The notes under the pieces are model-generated. The model saw nothing but the letters and a program-made list of their open reading frames with translations, searched no databases and was not told where the DNA came from. A DNA stretch of 64,000 bases from positions 51,356,001 through 51,420,000 of the forward strand of contig NC_091010.1 in assembly GCF_041146395.1 (NCBI RefSeq), given 5' to 3'. Position 1 is the first letter of the stretch, and each line of letters opens with the position of its first letter. This DNA comes from Eulemur rufifrons. Lineage: Eukaryota > Chordata > Mammalia > Primates > Lemuridae. A program made the translations under genes and the position numbers. This document shows positions 27,238 to 38,633 of the stretch, in pieces.

Positions 27238-27952
27238 GAATTGTCATTGTGAGTCATAATTCTGTTTCCCTCAAGCACACTGAAGCAACTAACTTGGATC
27301 AATTATCATCAGTTTTGGTGATCTCTTTTAATTTCTGGAGTATGGCTGAATTTCGATTCATTTTGTTAGCTTTTTGTTAGGTGTTCTCTCCCAAATCGTG
27401 TAATTAGGGGCTGAAAAAGAGTGATTTAAAGTTAAGACACTTATGTTAATAGGATATAATTGCAATTTATCAAGTAGGAGTTAGTGCTTTTTGAGACATA
27501 AGCACAAGATAATTGGGACATTTGGTTCAGAGTTTGGACAGTGCTGTTGTGTTAAGTAACGTATCAAAGAATACAAATAACGTGGGGGGGAAATGCTCCC
27601 ACTATTTTCCATAAACCAAATGGCATTTAATGTTGTTTACAGGTATGCTTGAAATTTCAGCTATTTACAACTACAAATCCACTTATTAAAAAGTCAAGCA
27701 ATTAAACACAAGCAGAAAAAATTGAAAACATAGCACCGATAAAGTAAACCAAGCAGCAATAAATTTCCTGGCACAAAACTCATGTAAGATACCAATAAAT
27801 CATTTCTCTGGAGATATTCCGTGCTGGAAAGTTGTTATAGCATCCTTCCATTCATCCTCTTTGTAAGGTTGGATTAAGTTTCTTTGACCATTTCCCTTTC
27901 TTCCTTTCCTGTTTCCCTCCTTTATTAAGGGGGAACCAATCACCATGCTGGG

Positions 27953-27953
<1 letters not shown>
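27238..27953. other. No gene or clear repeat seen
   Basis: Unassigned sequence between two microsatellites. No coding signal. Confidence 0.35.

Positions 27954-27984
<31 letters not shown>
27954..27984. repeat. (AC)n microsatellite
   Basis: Uninterrupted AC dinucleotides over 31 bases, followed by atgcatgcacgc. Likely length-polymorphic. Confidence 0.95.
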
Positions 27985-27986
<2 letters not shown>

Positions 27987-28159
27987 CATGCACGCAAATC
28001 TATATTTATATATACAGATATGAATTACATAGTTCCTTTGGCTTGTTAGTCATGAATAATTACATAGTGAAGAACAAAAAAAGTCAGCTGGCAATTACAG
28101 TGTGGATGGCTGCTGTCATGGGGCAGGGCAGTGAGTGCATACGAGGGTCACCGGATTCA

Positions 28160-28680
28160 AACTTGGGCGTATGGGGAAGGCTTTCTGGAGAAAGCAGCTT
28201 CTCCACTGGAACTCACAGGACAGGGAGCTGGTTATCTTGTGTGTGAAGTTAACACTGTGCAAGGAAAGGGATGTTTTTAATGAAGAGCAAATAGAATGCA
28301 TGGACACAGGAGATCGTAGCATGCTAGAACCTGGACAGTCATCCATCATGGCTAGTGTATGGAGTTTGGGTGTGGTGACAGAGGAAGGCTAGAGAGAGCT
28401 AAGGACGGCATTGACAGGTTTGAAATGGTGTCTAGCATTATCATACTTACATTCTGGAAAGATCATTTTAGCTCCACTGTGGAAACTGAATTTGGAGGAT
28501 GTGAAACAAGATTAGCAACAGGGGGACAAATTAAGCTATTGCAGTAATTCAGGCAATACTGTACTCTTAGTACAGTAATGAAAATAGGGAGCTAGAAATG
28601 GATTCAAGAAAGAATACAACAGTAAAATCAGCAGAATTTGTTGATTTCTTGTGGGTTGGGGGTATCGTTCCTGGCTTGAG
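28160..28680 (+). repeat. Old high-copy repeat, later segment
   Basis: From about 28395 the text 'ttgacaggtttgaaatgg', 'cattttagctccactgtgg', 'ctattgcagtaattcaggc' and 'cagaatttgttgatttctt' follows the order of the same old repeat whose earlier segments appear at 36505 and 58060. The family name is not certain to me. The start is approximate. Confidence 0.45.
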
Positions 28681-29519
28681 AAAATTTGTGGACATATTCA
28701 GGGAGACACCCAGAAGAAGGTGTATATTTGTGAAGAAGGAGGTAGAGCTTTGAGGAAATCTTTCACAGGGACGGGAAAGAGAAACTCGCAAAAGTGATTG
28801 AGAAGGAACAAAGAGGCAGGAGGTAAAGCAGAAAAACTTACTGCCACAGCATCCCGGGAATAGAGCCTTTGAGAAAAGATGATTATCTGTGAGTGTGCAC
28901 AGTGGGGAGCAGGAGTTGTTGAGGGGCAAACAGGATATGATGAAGCAGAGAGAGTGAGTGCAAATGTCTTTCCCTTTGGACTCTAAAGTGGCATGTAACA
29001 AAAAAGAGATGCCTACCCCAGCATGGGGTCAGAGAGGGGTGCCTGTCCTCCCCAACAGAACTCAAACAGGGAGAGAAATGGAAAGGATCTAAAAACTCTT
29101 GGAAAGAGAGATAAATGGGGATTGCTTAAGCCTAGGATCAAAATTCCTATTATTCATTAATAATGAATATCTATGTACCTCATGAGCGAGAGAGAAAGAA
29201 GGAAGAAGGGAGAGGGAAGAACAATTCCCGGGACTGGGAATCACAGCTGTGAATTTCCACGGGGATATTCTTCGTAGCCAAATGTCTGGTCACTCTGCTG
29301 ACAGCCTGGCATCCTGTTCCCAGGGGAAAAACTAGGCCACCTGGTTTGCTGCGTTAGGAGTTCCCCATCTGAGTTGGCTGAAACCACTTGGAAGTTAAAG
29401 GGAAGCTGAAGATAGATGCTCTTGAGAAATCTGTTATTATTCCAAAAAGTATACAATTGACTGATAATAATAATGTAATGACAATAATAATGATGATACT
29501 CATATTCCTACTAATAAAT
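28681..29519. other. No gene called; open frames rejected
   Basis: A 144-codon minus-strand frame (28567-29001) spans part of this interval. It has no domain or signal peptide, and overlaps the old repeat at its 3' side, so I do not call it. Purine-rich text at 29180-29225 (gagcgagagagaaagaagg). Confidence 0.4.
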
Positions 29520-29745
29520 TTTAATGATAACATTTATTAAGTGTATTACTGTAGTCAGACTCTGTGCTAAGGATTTTACATGCATTAGTTCCCAATGCTC
29601 ACAGCCACCCAATGAAGTGATTACTATCATTAGCCTAATTTTGCAGATGAGAAGACAAGACTGAGACTGAAATATTAGGGACTTGCCTGAGCTCACACAG
29701 CTGATGCGTGGTAAAAGGAGGAATGGAATTCTAGCCCATGTTGTC
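29520..29745 (-). repeat. MIR SINE
   Basis: Antisense MIR: 'cagactctgtgctaagga', 'tttgcagatgagaagacaag', 'gacttgcctgagctcacaca' and 'gtggtaaaaggaggaatgg'. Nearly full length. Confidence 0.8.
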
Positions 29746-29819
29746 TTTTTGCTTTGACATGGTGATGGGAAAGCCTTGTTTATTATAATAAAAACACTAT
29801 GAGACAACCCAAACATATA

Positions 29820-30015
29820 GAACAGGTAGGATGCTCAGTGCTTCATAGTCGTCATTCCATTTAATCCTCACCACAGCCACATGAGGCAGGCACTATTGTA
29901 CACCCGTTTTAGAAACCTACAGTCAGTGAGGTCCGGCAACTTGTCTAATGTTATAGAGTTAATGTGCTGTGGAGCTAGAGTTTTATCCAAGTTGTCTGAC
30001 TCCAGATCCTGTATA
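29820..30015 (-). repeat. MIR SINE
   Basis: Antisense MIR: 'catttaatcctcaccacagc', 'ggcaacttgtctaatgttat', 'ggagctagagttttatcc'. A second MIR within 75 bases of the previous one in the same orientation; the copies are diverged from each other, so this looks like independent insertion rather than a duplication. Confidence 0.75.
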
Positions 30016-30746
30016 CTAAACCATCACCCTGTTGCAGGCCTGTGAAAGATACGAGTTAAGGATGTAGGAATCCTGAATTGGACAGAGGCAGAGTGTAGCG
30101 CCAATAAGAAAAGAAAGAAATTTGAGTCTTTCCTTTGTCGTCTCTTGAAGGTGACTCACATTTGCTGAATTTGTTTATCTGAATAAGAGAAATTCAGCAT
30201 GGACACATCTGGTCTGAGCACCGACAATGGGTTACACATAGTGCTATACTGTTTAAGGGATAGAGTTAGAAAGCTCCTGGGAGAATTGGGGTGATTATGC
30301 TTCTAGAAACAGGCTCTGAACAACTTTTCCAGCTGAAGGATGTTTTGGAATAAACCTAGCATCTAAACAAGAGGTGCTATATAGTGTCTGGCTCCGGGTT
30401 TAATTCCAAAAAGCACCTGTCTAGATTGGAAATTCAGGTCAAGGAAAGACCTGGGACATATTTTAAGGATATTTTTCTTCACTGAGTTGGGAAGAAGGGC
30501 ACCTCTCTTGTGATCCTGCATTAAGAAGTGTTTTGACCATGAAAAACCTATCTGCATAGCACTTTCCACCAGAAGAAGAGAATGGGAGGCTAATATTCCT
30601 CTAAAATCCCTACCACTTGCTAAAAACAGCTGCAGCCAGGGTCGAAATGCTTTTTATCTAACAGCTGAAGCCAGGGGGAGAAAGCTAAAGATCATCATGC
30701 AATATACATTGAGTAATAAATGTGGAGGGGACACAGGCACATGCAT

Positions 30747-30747
<1 letters not shown>
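30016..30747. other. No gene or clear repeat seen
   Basis: Unassigned; no coding signal. Confidence 0.35.

Positions 30748-30777
<30 letters not shown>
30748..30777. repeat. (CA)n microsatellite
   Basis: Thirty bases of uninterrupted CA following atgcatgc, similar in structure to the one at 27954 but in mirrored order. Confidence 0.95.
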
Positions 30778-30779
<2 letters not shown>

Positions 30780-30894
30780 CAGGGCCACAGGAGAAAATGG
30801 AAAAAAAACAAAAACAAGAGCAACTTTGAGGACATTGTTGTCACACTTTCTCCTGATTTGTTTTCTATAATTCAAATGAAATTTACTGAACACA

Positions 30895-31080
30895 TTATTC
30901 CTAGCAAGGACTCACTAGGTGCCATGGATGATAAAATGATGTCTTTAAATTCAAGGAGTTTATAATTTATCGAGGCAGACTGTGGAGTATACACTTTACC
31001 ACAGAACAAAGAGGACTGTGCTGGTTGTTATCGTAGTAAAGGCACAAGCAAAATGCTTAAGGGGCTCGGAGGATGAAGAG
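30895..31080 (+). repeat. Old high-copy repeat fragment
   Basis: 'ctcactaggtgccatggatg', 'aattcaaggagtttataatt' and 'aggcagactgtggagtatac' follow the order of the same old repeat (family: ctatgtgccaggca ... catggagcttacattcta ... gagacagacaata). Confidence 0.45.
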
Positions 31081-31104
31081 ATAAAATGGTCTTTCAAACT
31101 CCAT

Positions 31105-31260
31105 GTCTCTAACCATTTACTAGTTCTACAACCTTGAGGAAGTCCTTAACTGCTTTAACCCTTGGTTTCCTCATTTGTAAATTTAAGATACTAAGAGAAA
31201 ATTTTATTGAACATGGTGTGAAGAATAAGCAGTTAATTAGTATTAAGCATCGAAGAAAGC
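31105..31260 (+). repeat. MIR SINE fragment
   Basis: Sense MIR core 'catttactagttctacaac', 'cttgaggaagtccttaactg', 'ggtttcctcatttgtaaatt'. Confidence 0.75.
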
Positions 31261-32576
31261 TTCTCAGGGGTGGTGATATTTGAGTTGACCTTTGAAGGAG
31301 AGTGCAGCTCTTGGTGGGGAGAAAGCCGTGAGCACACTTTCCCAGGTGAGGGTGCAGCAGGAGCAGAGCTTCGGATGTGCTGGCCTGCATGGGAATCTGA
31401 AAGACGGCAGCCTCCCTTACTTCTCTCCTCCCTGCCAGGCGTTTCTCACCATTACAATCACGCCTTTGGATTTGTGCAAAAGAACTACCACTAGCAGCCA
31501 GAAGCACACCTGGCATCTCGTGTCTCAAAAGTGAGGGAGGTCTAACTCTCATTTTGAATTCATGACTAGCTATTAGCCCAGTGATTTTATCAATTTAGCC
31601 AACTGGAGTCTTAGGAAGAAGAGTGGGAGTACTAATGGAAAAACTTCGGGACGGATATATTTGGGTGGCGTTCAACAGGTGATACAAGACAGGGATGTGG
31701 GGTGCCACTCTGCGGAGACTCCCGGGATGCCCCTAGAAAGTGTCAGGCCACCCCAAACCTGGGAGGCCTGGAAGAAAGGCCAGCAGCAAATGGAGCTACT
31801 TTCAAATTCTTCTGAAGGCAAGTTTTGGTCATGTTGGCAGTATGTAGATGGAAGTGGGAAGCACAGCGGGGGCGGGTTGGGGAGAATCAGGACCAAAGGC
31901 CACGGCATTGGCTGCTTCACACTCGGGGCTGATCCCCCCCAGCCACAACCATAAATAACTCTGCACCGACTATTAGTTTCTTTCTTTTAATTTAATGTTG
32001 AAAATTATCCCCAGAGTGACTAATATATACCTTTCATCTCATCACTATTATTTTATACCAAGAACTTTTCAGTCCAGCCTTGGTTATCTAACTATGCTCA
32101 CTCCTCATTGAGAGGACATCTGTTGACCAGCTGATCACAGTTACTTTTCCCCCTGCCCCATCTTTGCTCAGACTCTTTCCTTGTCGTCCCATAGCTCCCA
32201 GATTTGAGCTCAAGTCTGTGCACTGGTCTGGTCTAGGAATACACTGCCTAACAGGAAAGATAATTTTTTAACTCTGGAGCTCTGGCCCAACTGTCCCATT
32301 TCTCAAGCTAGAATCTGAGTCCCTTGAGAAGAGAAATGGACACAGATCTCCATTTCCCCCTGCAGCATCGAGCCCAGAGCCTTGATGTAGCTCTTGCAGA
32401 TTTGCCAATTTAATTAACTACAGATAGGATCAAACACAACACCACAATCAGCAAAATCCACAATTCTCTTTGAACTTGTACCCTTATCTCATTTTCCCTA
32501 ATGCTTGTAAGATTTTCATGCCAAGCTAAACCTATCTCCTTTGGTTTAAAACCTTTCCCTTCCTCCTCACAACAAT
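31261..32576. other. No gene called
   Basis: GC content is somewhat higher than average (31280-31950) and several frames of 74-147 codons overlap on both strands (e.g. 31109-31552 minus, which begins in this stretch and ends in a MIR). None shows a domain, and they shadow one another. No repeat recognised. Confidence 0.4.
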
Positions 32577-33967
32577 AAATATTTCCCTGACCACCTCAGG
32601 ATTTGCCCCATTCTCCTGGAGTCACCAGGCAAGCAGCACCTGGGAGGGCCTGTGGGTAGGGAGCTCATAGTCCGAGTACCCCTCAGTCCACTGCAGAGCC
32701 CCAAAAGGAAAGATCTTGTACCCTGCACATGTCTTCAGGTGGTGGCTAAATTGACTCTCTCAGCAGCCACCAGTAGGGAAGGGAAAGGGGAGAATGAAGC
32801 AATATGGCGCCTGCCGATTGACTGGGGTCTGCGGGGCGGGAGGTGCCCTGAGGGAGCTGGGAGCCTGGTGCCCTGTCCACAAGAGATTCACTGCTCACTG
32901 GTGGCAGCCATCTCTGGGCTGGTTGTTAGCAGGTCTCTCCAACTGCTTAGGAGCCCACTAGCAATCCAAGATGCAATGGAGGAGAAATTTAACCACTCCA
33001 CCTACCCTCGTCACTGGTCTCCAAGCCTCTCAGGGGCTTTTTTCCTTCCAGTTCTCCTCTGCGGCTTCTTCCCATGGAGTCTCCTGTAGTTTCAGGCACC
33101 CTTGTTTCCGACTCTCATCCGATCTATGTTTGTCTGCCTGTTTATGTTTTTTTTCACTTTCTTCTAAAATCAACCTTTCTCGCAGAGACACTCTGGCTGG
33201 TGGTTTTTCTCATCCACCATTTTGCCTTACAACTTCATTACCAAGTGAGAATGGCCTTTATCAAAAATTCCCAAAACAATAAATGTTGGCATGGATGCGG
33301 AGAGATTGGAACACTCAAAGACTGCTGGTGGGACTGCAAACTAGTACAACCTGTGTGGAAAGTAATATAGAGATACTTCAAAGAGCTGTAAGTAGAACTA
33401 CCATTTGATCCAGCAATCCTATTATTGGGTATCTACCCAAAAGAAAAAAGACATCCTATAAAAAGACATCTGCACTAGAATGTTTATAGCAGCACAATTC
33501 ACAATTGCAAAGATGTGGAAACAATCCAAGTGCCCATCAATACATGAGTGGATTAATAAAATGTGGTATATGTATACCATGGAGTTCCTCTCAGCCACAA
33601 AAAACAATAGTGATATAGCACCTGTTGTATTATCCTGGGTAGAGCTGGAGCCCATTCTACTAAGTGAAGTATCACAAGAATGGAAAAACAAGCACCACAT
33701 GTACTCACCATCAAATTGGCATTAACTGATCAACACTTAAGTGCACATATAGTAATAACATTCACCGGGTGTTCAACAGATGGGAGGGGCGAGGAGGGGA
33801 TGGGTATATATACACCTAAGGGGTGCGGTGTGCACCATCTGGGGGATGGACATGCTTGAAGCTCTGACTCAGGTGGGGCAAAGGCCATATATGTAACCTA
33901 AACATTTATACCTCAGTAATATGCTGAAATAAAAAAAAAATTAAAAAAACAAAGATTTCCCTGACCA
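32577..33967 (+). mobile_element. Composite L1-tailed insertion with target duplication
   Basis: The bounds are direct repeats: aaatatttccctgacca at 32577-32593 and aaagatttccctgacca at 33951-33967 (16 of 17 identical). The second copy directly follows the A-rich tail, and the first starts after T (T/AAAT), compatible with L1 endonuclease. Between them, 33240-33950 is LINE-1: ORF2 C-terminus from 'agaatggcctttatcaaaaa', then 3' UTR ('atctgggggatggacatg') and poly(A). 32594 to about 33240 is not ORF2. It is GC-richer, with 'caatatggcgcctgccgatt' at 32800 and 'catccaccattttgcc' at 33210. So one retrotransposition event seems to have inserted a two-part molecule: an L1 5' UTR joined to its 3' end, or another RNA fused to an L1 3' end. 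Frames of 80-145 codons inside are not genes. Confidence 0.65.
33240..33950 (+). mobile_element. LINE-1 ORF2 end and 3' UTR (lemur-type)
   Basis: Landmarks in order: 'ataaatgttggcatggatgc', 'gctggtgggactgcaaacta', 'ccatttgatccagcaatcc', 'tgtttatagcagcacaattc', 'ggtatatgtataccatggag', 'agctctgactcaggtggggc' and 'atatgctgaaataaaa' before poly(A). It is well preserved compared with the other L1 pieces, so it is fairly recent. The remaining ORF2 part lacks endonuclease and reverse transcriptase and cannot act. Confidence 0.92.
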
Positions 33968-34139
33968 AATACAGAAAAGGAGGAAAAACTAACAAGAAAA
34001 TGCCAATGTAAACATATGCCTAGGTCCTTCCCATCTTCTACATGTAGAAAATTGTCCACATAGGAATATCCTGATTTATTATTGTTGTAGTACACAAGCT
34101 TTTTCAACTAGCATAGACCAAATATATGCCAATATAGAT

Positions 34140-34270
34140 TTCCTCCATTTGGGAGGAGAGAAAATGAAGCCCAGAGATATGAATTAAATTACCCAAATCA
34201 CACAGAGCTGAACCTGGAACCCAGGCCACTTCAAATGCCATTTCATGGTTTAACCCACTATCCTTTCAAC
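34140..34270 (-). repeat. MIR-type SINE fragment
   Basis: Antisense 'aaatgaagcccagagatatg', 'aattacccaaatcacacaga', 'gaacctggaacccaggcc', the tRNA-derived half of MIR. Confidence 0.7.
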
Positions 34271-34864
34271 CTTGGTGTCCCTTTAGTAAAAATGGCAGAG
34301 TTGCGGATGATAGTAATGTCACAGTTGGCAGGGTGGTTTCCCTATTCTGTGACAATGTAGCTGTCCTTCCAGCAGAGTGAACAGGATCTGTAAAACACAC
34401 TCTTCACCAGATTCTCAGAGCAAGTTCTCTCTGATTCCAATGTATGAGCAGCCCATTCATTCTCTCCTAAATGGCCTTACACACATTGATTGCCAATTAA
34501 GGCTTTTGTTGCCAACAGAGTAGTCAAGACCTAAAATTACCCTCTCACTTCTTATGACTCCAGGGCACCCTGCCAAAGTGATATTTATGACTGTTACAGA
34601 TCAGTGAACCAAAGACAGCCAGGACACAGAAATGAGTCAAAACTGATCTTTGTCTTAGAGACACCAAAGTGAAAGGAACACGTCTGAAATAGGTGGCAAA
34701 ATTTTTTTCCTAATTCTTATCTCCATACATCCAGAGGTGAGTAGGAAAGACAAAAATTAAGGAATGAAGAGAATTATCAAGTCTATACTATACGCCAGAA
34801 CTTCCACATATGGTTCTGTAATTCTCACACATGGTACCTGACATATATTAAATATTTGTCATTT
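34271..34864. other. No gene or clear repeat seen
   Basis: Unassigned; no coding signal. Confidence 0.35.
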
Positions 34865-35045
34865 ATCATTTATCAAGTACTTACTGAAACAAAACGTGGA
34901 ACACTGTGTGTGGTTGTTTCCATTTTTCTAATGAAAAAACATGGAGTCCGGAGGTTGAGCAACTGGCATAGGTCACATAACTAGTTGGTGGACGGGACTG
35001 AGACACAAATGTCTTTTGTCTCCAAATGCCATGCTTTGCCTGCCC
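34865..35045 (-). repeat. MIR SINE fragment
   Basis: Antisense MIR: 'tttatcaagtacttactg', 'ccatttttctaatgaaaaaa', 'gcaactggcataggtcacat' and 'ttggtggacgggactgagac'. Confidence 0.65.
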
Positions 35046-36504
35046 CTACCTACTGCAGTGACTGGCAGATGGTCACTCTAACATATGAGCTCCCATAAAA
35101 CTTCATCAAATCCTATATTGTAAAACTTACTGCATTCAGTTTTAATATTCTTTCTATATAACTGCTTCTCTAGTGAGTCTTGGAGCTCCAAGTCCTGACT
35201 ATATATATCCCTTATGAACTTTATAAGTGTTGCCAAATAATTAGACAACTCTATATCCCACTTCCTTTACCTATAGAACAGAGATATAGTCTCCACATCA
35301 TAACATTTTTGTGAATAATTAAATCAGATGAATACAGAGCCTACTATTCTGTAAGTGCTGAAACACTTATTATTATCCAAGTGCCTAAGAATACCAGCAA
35401 ATGATGGCTAGGCATGTGGTCTCACCATGGACAGAGACCTCATCTATTTTGTACACTACTAGTATAGTGTTCACAAAGAATAAGTGTAAAAGAATATACA
35501 GATTCAATGAAAGAGTGAACAAATTGTTTGAAGGTCTGAATGCAGTGAGTATATCTGTGGTAGTTTCCAAGCCACCGGCTGTGGACCTTGCAGACTAGTA
35601 TTACAGGAGATCTGTAAAACAATGTCTGCTAACAAAAGAAATAAGTCTCACACATAGAGATACTATTATTTTTAAACTGTGTATAGACACTGTTGTGATT
35701 TCCAAAATGCAAAATTATTTAAAAGTGTTACTAAGTCTTAACAGCTCTTTGTCATTTATTTTCACATTCAATTGGCTAGTACAATTATTACTATGTGATG
35801 AGTTTTTGAACATTAAAGAAGAAGGGGCGCACAAAAACAAACGTTGAAAATCACTATCCTAAGCTACTGAAAATCGGTCACCACTAATGGCCATGGTTCC
35901 TTCAGACTGCTAACCCCTTAGGGCGTTGCTACACAGAATCTGATTTTTTTCTCATAAGAAAGATCAGTAGGTTCTGTTCATTTATACAAGGTCAGAGTAG
36001 AGAAAGCTATCTTCATTTTTTACTAACCCTGTCCTTATTTGCTATGGCCATCTCTATATATTGGTGAAAGCATATAAATGTGAGTTTGAAAAATATCTCA
36101 AAATCCATGAAATAAACCCTCCCCCACATCCACAGTAGTGCCCCCTCGGAACACTGTTTGCATTATGTGACCCTTTGCTTTGCCTACTGTGGACCGGCCA
36201 TGAGGGGAGAAACACCTTGTCTCCATGTTGGCCAATCCAATTATCTTTTGCAGAAATAGGGAGCTCTGGAGAATCTAGTTGAGTTCTTGGCTGGAAGTGA
36301 GGTCATGGGAACTCAGTTGTCACATGCTGAATCAAAAAAAGAAAGTGAGGCTGCACAGATGGGAAATAAATGACACAGAAACAGAGGGAAGAGAACCTAT
36401 AAATCCATAAAGAGAAGAATCCAAAGTTTCTAACCAGTTCTTGGTCTTTTGTAAATCCCAAATTAACTTGCCTTTGAGTTACATGAAATATGATTATATC
36501 TTGA
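35046..36504. other. No gene or clear repeat seen
   Basis: Unassigned. Overlapping 60-65 codon frames on both strands at 35385-35622 have no domain. Confidence 0.35.
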
Positions 36505-37095
36505 TTCTTCAATTCAATCATTTATTGAGCATCTACTATGCTCTAGGTACTATTCTAGACACTGTGGATACAGCCATGAAAAGATATGCACAAAGACCCT
36601 TGCCCTCATGAAGCTTATGTTCAGATGTGAGAAATATTAATACAAAGTAAACAAGATAAATAATTAAAATATACAGTATGGTAGCTAGTGTTGAGTGCTA
36701 AGAGAAAAAATAAAATGTAGAAGAGAGTATCATGAGTGAGGTTAAGTTTTGTTTAGGTGGCTAGTGAAGGCCCCGGGGAGATGCTTTCTGAGTGAAGTGG
36801 AAGGAGTGAAATGATGCAATCTGAGGGAAGTGAGGAAATGAGTCTCAGGTGATGAGAAAGGCCATTCCCGGCAGAGGGAACAGCCAGCACAAGTGCAGGG
36901 TCCCAGCTGTGAGGCTGCAATGGAGCAAATGAGGAAGTGAAGTTAATCGGTGATGAGGTCAGAGACAGCAGACCAAATTGTGTTCAGTTTTGCAGTCATG
37001 ATAAGCCCTCCTATGTTTTATTCTGAAAGTATTCAGGAGCCGTCAGATCATTTAGAGCAAAAGAGTGACAAGAACCTGTTTAACAGGGTCCATTT
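36505..37095 (+). repeat. Old high-copy mammalian repeat
   Basis: Landmarks in order: 'catttattgagcatctacta', 'ggtactattctagacactgt', 'tgccctcatgaagcttatgt', 'gtgctaagagaaaaaataaa', 'ggcagagggaacagcc' and 'gagcaaaagagtgacaagaa'. The order matches a common eutherian repeat (tttattgagcgcctactatg ... catggagcttacattcta ... ggcagagggaacagcaagtg ... gagcagaggagtgacatga) whose name I do not recall with confidence. It is the most complete of about six copies in the window. Confidence 0.6.
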
Positions 37096-37647
37096 TAAAA
37101 GTGATCATTTTCTTTGATTATGCTAACATGAGTTGGTCTTTTCTACTTACAGTACATCAAAAATTCTTAACTAAGATATCTTTTGTTTTTGAAGTAAAAA
37201 GAATATTATTGGTAAAGAAAGCTTGTTTCCATCTCTTTAACAATTTTTTTTTCTTTTTATAATTGGTGCATTATAGGGTGGTTTGCCTTATATCTCTGAA
37301 CTATGGTCAGCAGCATGTGCTTTTGGTCCTGAGATTTGAAAGACATTTAGTAGCAAAAAATTAACTGTTATTTACAGTGGGAAATACCGTATTTGTGACA
37401 ACCTCCAGAGTTCAATGGGCTCATGGTTCTCTCCACTGAGGCTCCTCCCAATAACGTGGCAGGAAAAGGATACGTGGGAAAGAAATACATTTCAACATCT
37501 GCAAACCTTTGTGCAGACCGAATCTCTAAACATGTAGCCACAAAGGTGCATTATGGAACCCTAGGTAAATCACAATAGAAAAATATATCTTGATAGAGAA
37601 AGATCAGGATGTTTTTACGGAAACTTGTGCTTTAACTTATCTACTAA
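37096..37647. other. No gene or clear repeat seen
   Basis: Unassigned; no coding signal. Confidence 0.35.
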
Positions 37648-37736
37648 GAACACAATTCCAGAGACAAATTTAAATTTCTCTGAGAAGTCAGGACTCATTT
37701 TAGGTTGGACACATTTTTCACTCTGGAATTGTGTTC
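37648..37736. repeat. Perfect 16-bp inverted repeat, 57-base spacer
   Basis: Left arm gaacacaattccagag at 37648-37663; right arm ctctggaattgtgttc at 37721-37736. The spacer itself contains short palindromes (aaatttaaattt, ttctctgagaa). The whole could fold into a branched hairpin of 89 bases, or be a tiny MITE with 16-bp ends. No target duplication of 8 bases is evident, and TA does not flank it exactly. Confidence 0.85.
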
Positions 37737-38633
37737 ATTTTTAAACTAGGCATATGTTAAATATTATAAATTCAGGGTACTGAAAAGTGGTTAGCTGCAA
37801 AACAAATCATCATGTCTCTCATTTCTTCTTAATAAATTCTTTTGAAGCATCAATGCATGAACACACATAATTTGTCCACATATAGTGCTAACTCTTTGAC
37901 TTCAGGATTAGAAGGCTGAAATAATCTCTCTGCAAAAAGAGTTAGCAAAGAAGCTTCTTTGCAATTATGACCAATAATTACCAAAGTGTGACATGCATGT
38001 TAAGTTGGAATGGTTCGAGGACCATCAGATAATTTTGCTTTATAGACAGAAAACTAAGTGAATATTGCAGGAAGGCAGCTGGGGAAGAAAGGGGTTATGA
38101 CTCCAGTTGCTTTATTATTTTATCCAATTTGATGAGTGCTTCTTCTCTTCTCACCTGGGGACCTCCATAGTGATGTGTGCAATTTTAAAGAAAACTAAAG
38201 GCTAAAATGAATCATACTCGGCTTTTGCTCCCAGTATCCCAATCCTCACTGACTGAAAGTCACAAAGGGGGCTCAGTCTTATTAAAGGGCAGTGGTTCAG
38301 ACCACAGAATCCACAAAGCTGCTCTTAAGGCTCAGTGTTCTTGCTGGGTATCATTACCATAGAAACCAACACTCAAATGACTGCGCGGTGTATCTGTTAC
38401 CAGAGAAATGTAGTAAATTGAGTTGCTGGGATGTGGAAAGCTTAAAGCATCCAAACAGAGTCAGTGTAGTTCACAAAAGGCCTCTTTGCCCTTCCCTGTC
38501 ATCCTCACCTTCCTCTTTCTTCAATCTTTTGTTTCCATGAGCTTTACTACCTCAAACTGAGCCAGTAGTTAGGATCTGTGAAATGAATACCATTTCTTTA
38601 AACGCATGCTCAGGCAGTAACTTGGCTCTAGGG
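37737..38633. other. No gene or clear repeat seen
   Basis: Unassigned. At 38351-38370 'attaccatagaaaccaac' loosely resembles an RFX X-box; not called as a regulatory site. Confidence 0.35.

Noticed and set aside
27212..27984. Microsatellites as a possible CRISPR-like array
   Set aside because: CAT and AC runs are uninterrupted short tandem repeats with no spacers; the genome is mammalian.
28567..29001. 144-codon minus-strand open frame
   Set aside because: Low-complexity Ser/Leu/Cys composition, no domain, and overlap with an old repeat.
29520..30015. Tandem duplication of a MIR
   Set aside because: The two neighbouring MIRs differ widely in sequence and cover different parts, so separate old insertions explain them better.
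31109..31552. 147-codon minus-strand open frame
   Set aside because: Runs into a MIR and is overlapped by other frames on the plus strand; no domain.
32652..33089. 145-codon plus-strand open frame in the composite insertion
   Set aside because: No domain, and it lies in the non-ORF2 part of a retrotransposed insertion. Not similar to L1 ORF1.
38351..38370. RFX X-box-like motif (attaccatagaaaccaac)
   Set aside because: One half-site is imperfect, and such matches are common by chance in 64 kb; no neighbouring gene or promoter.
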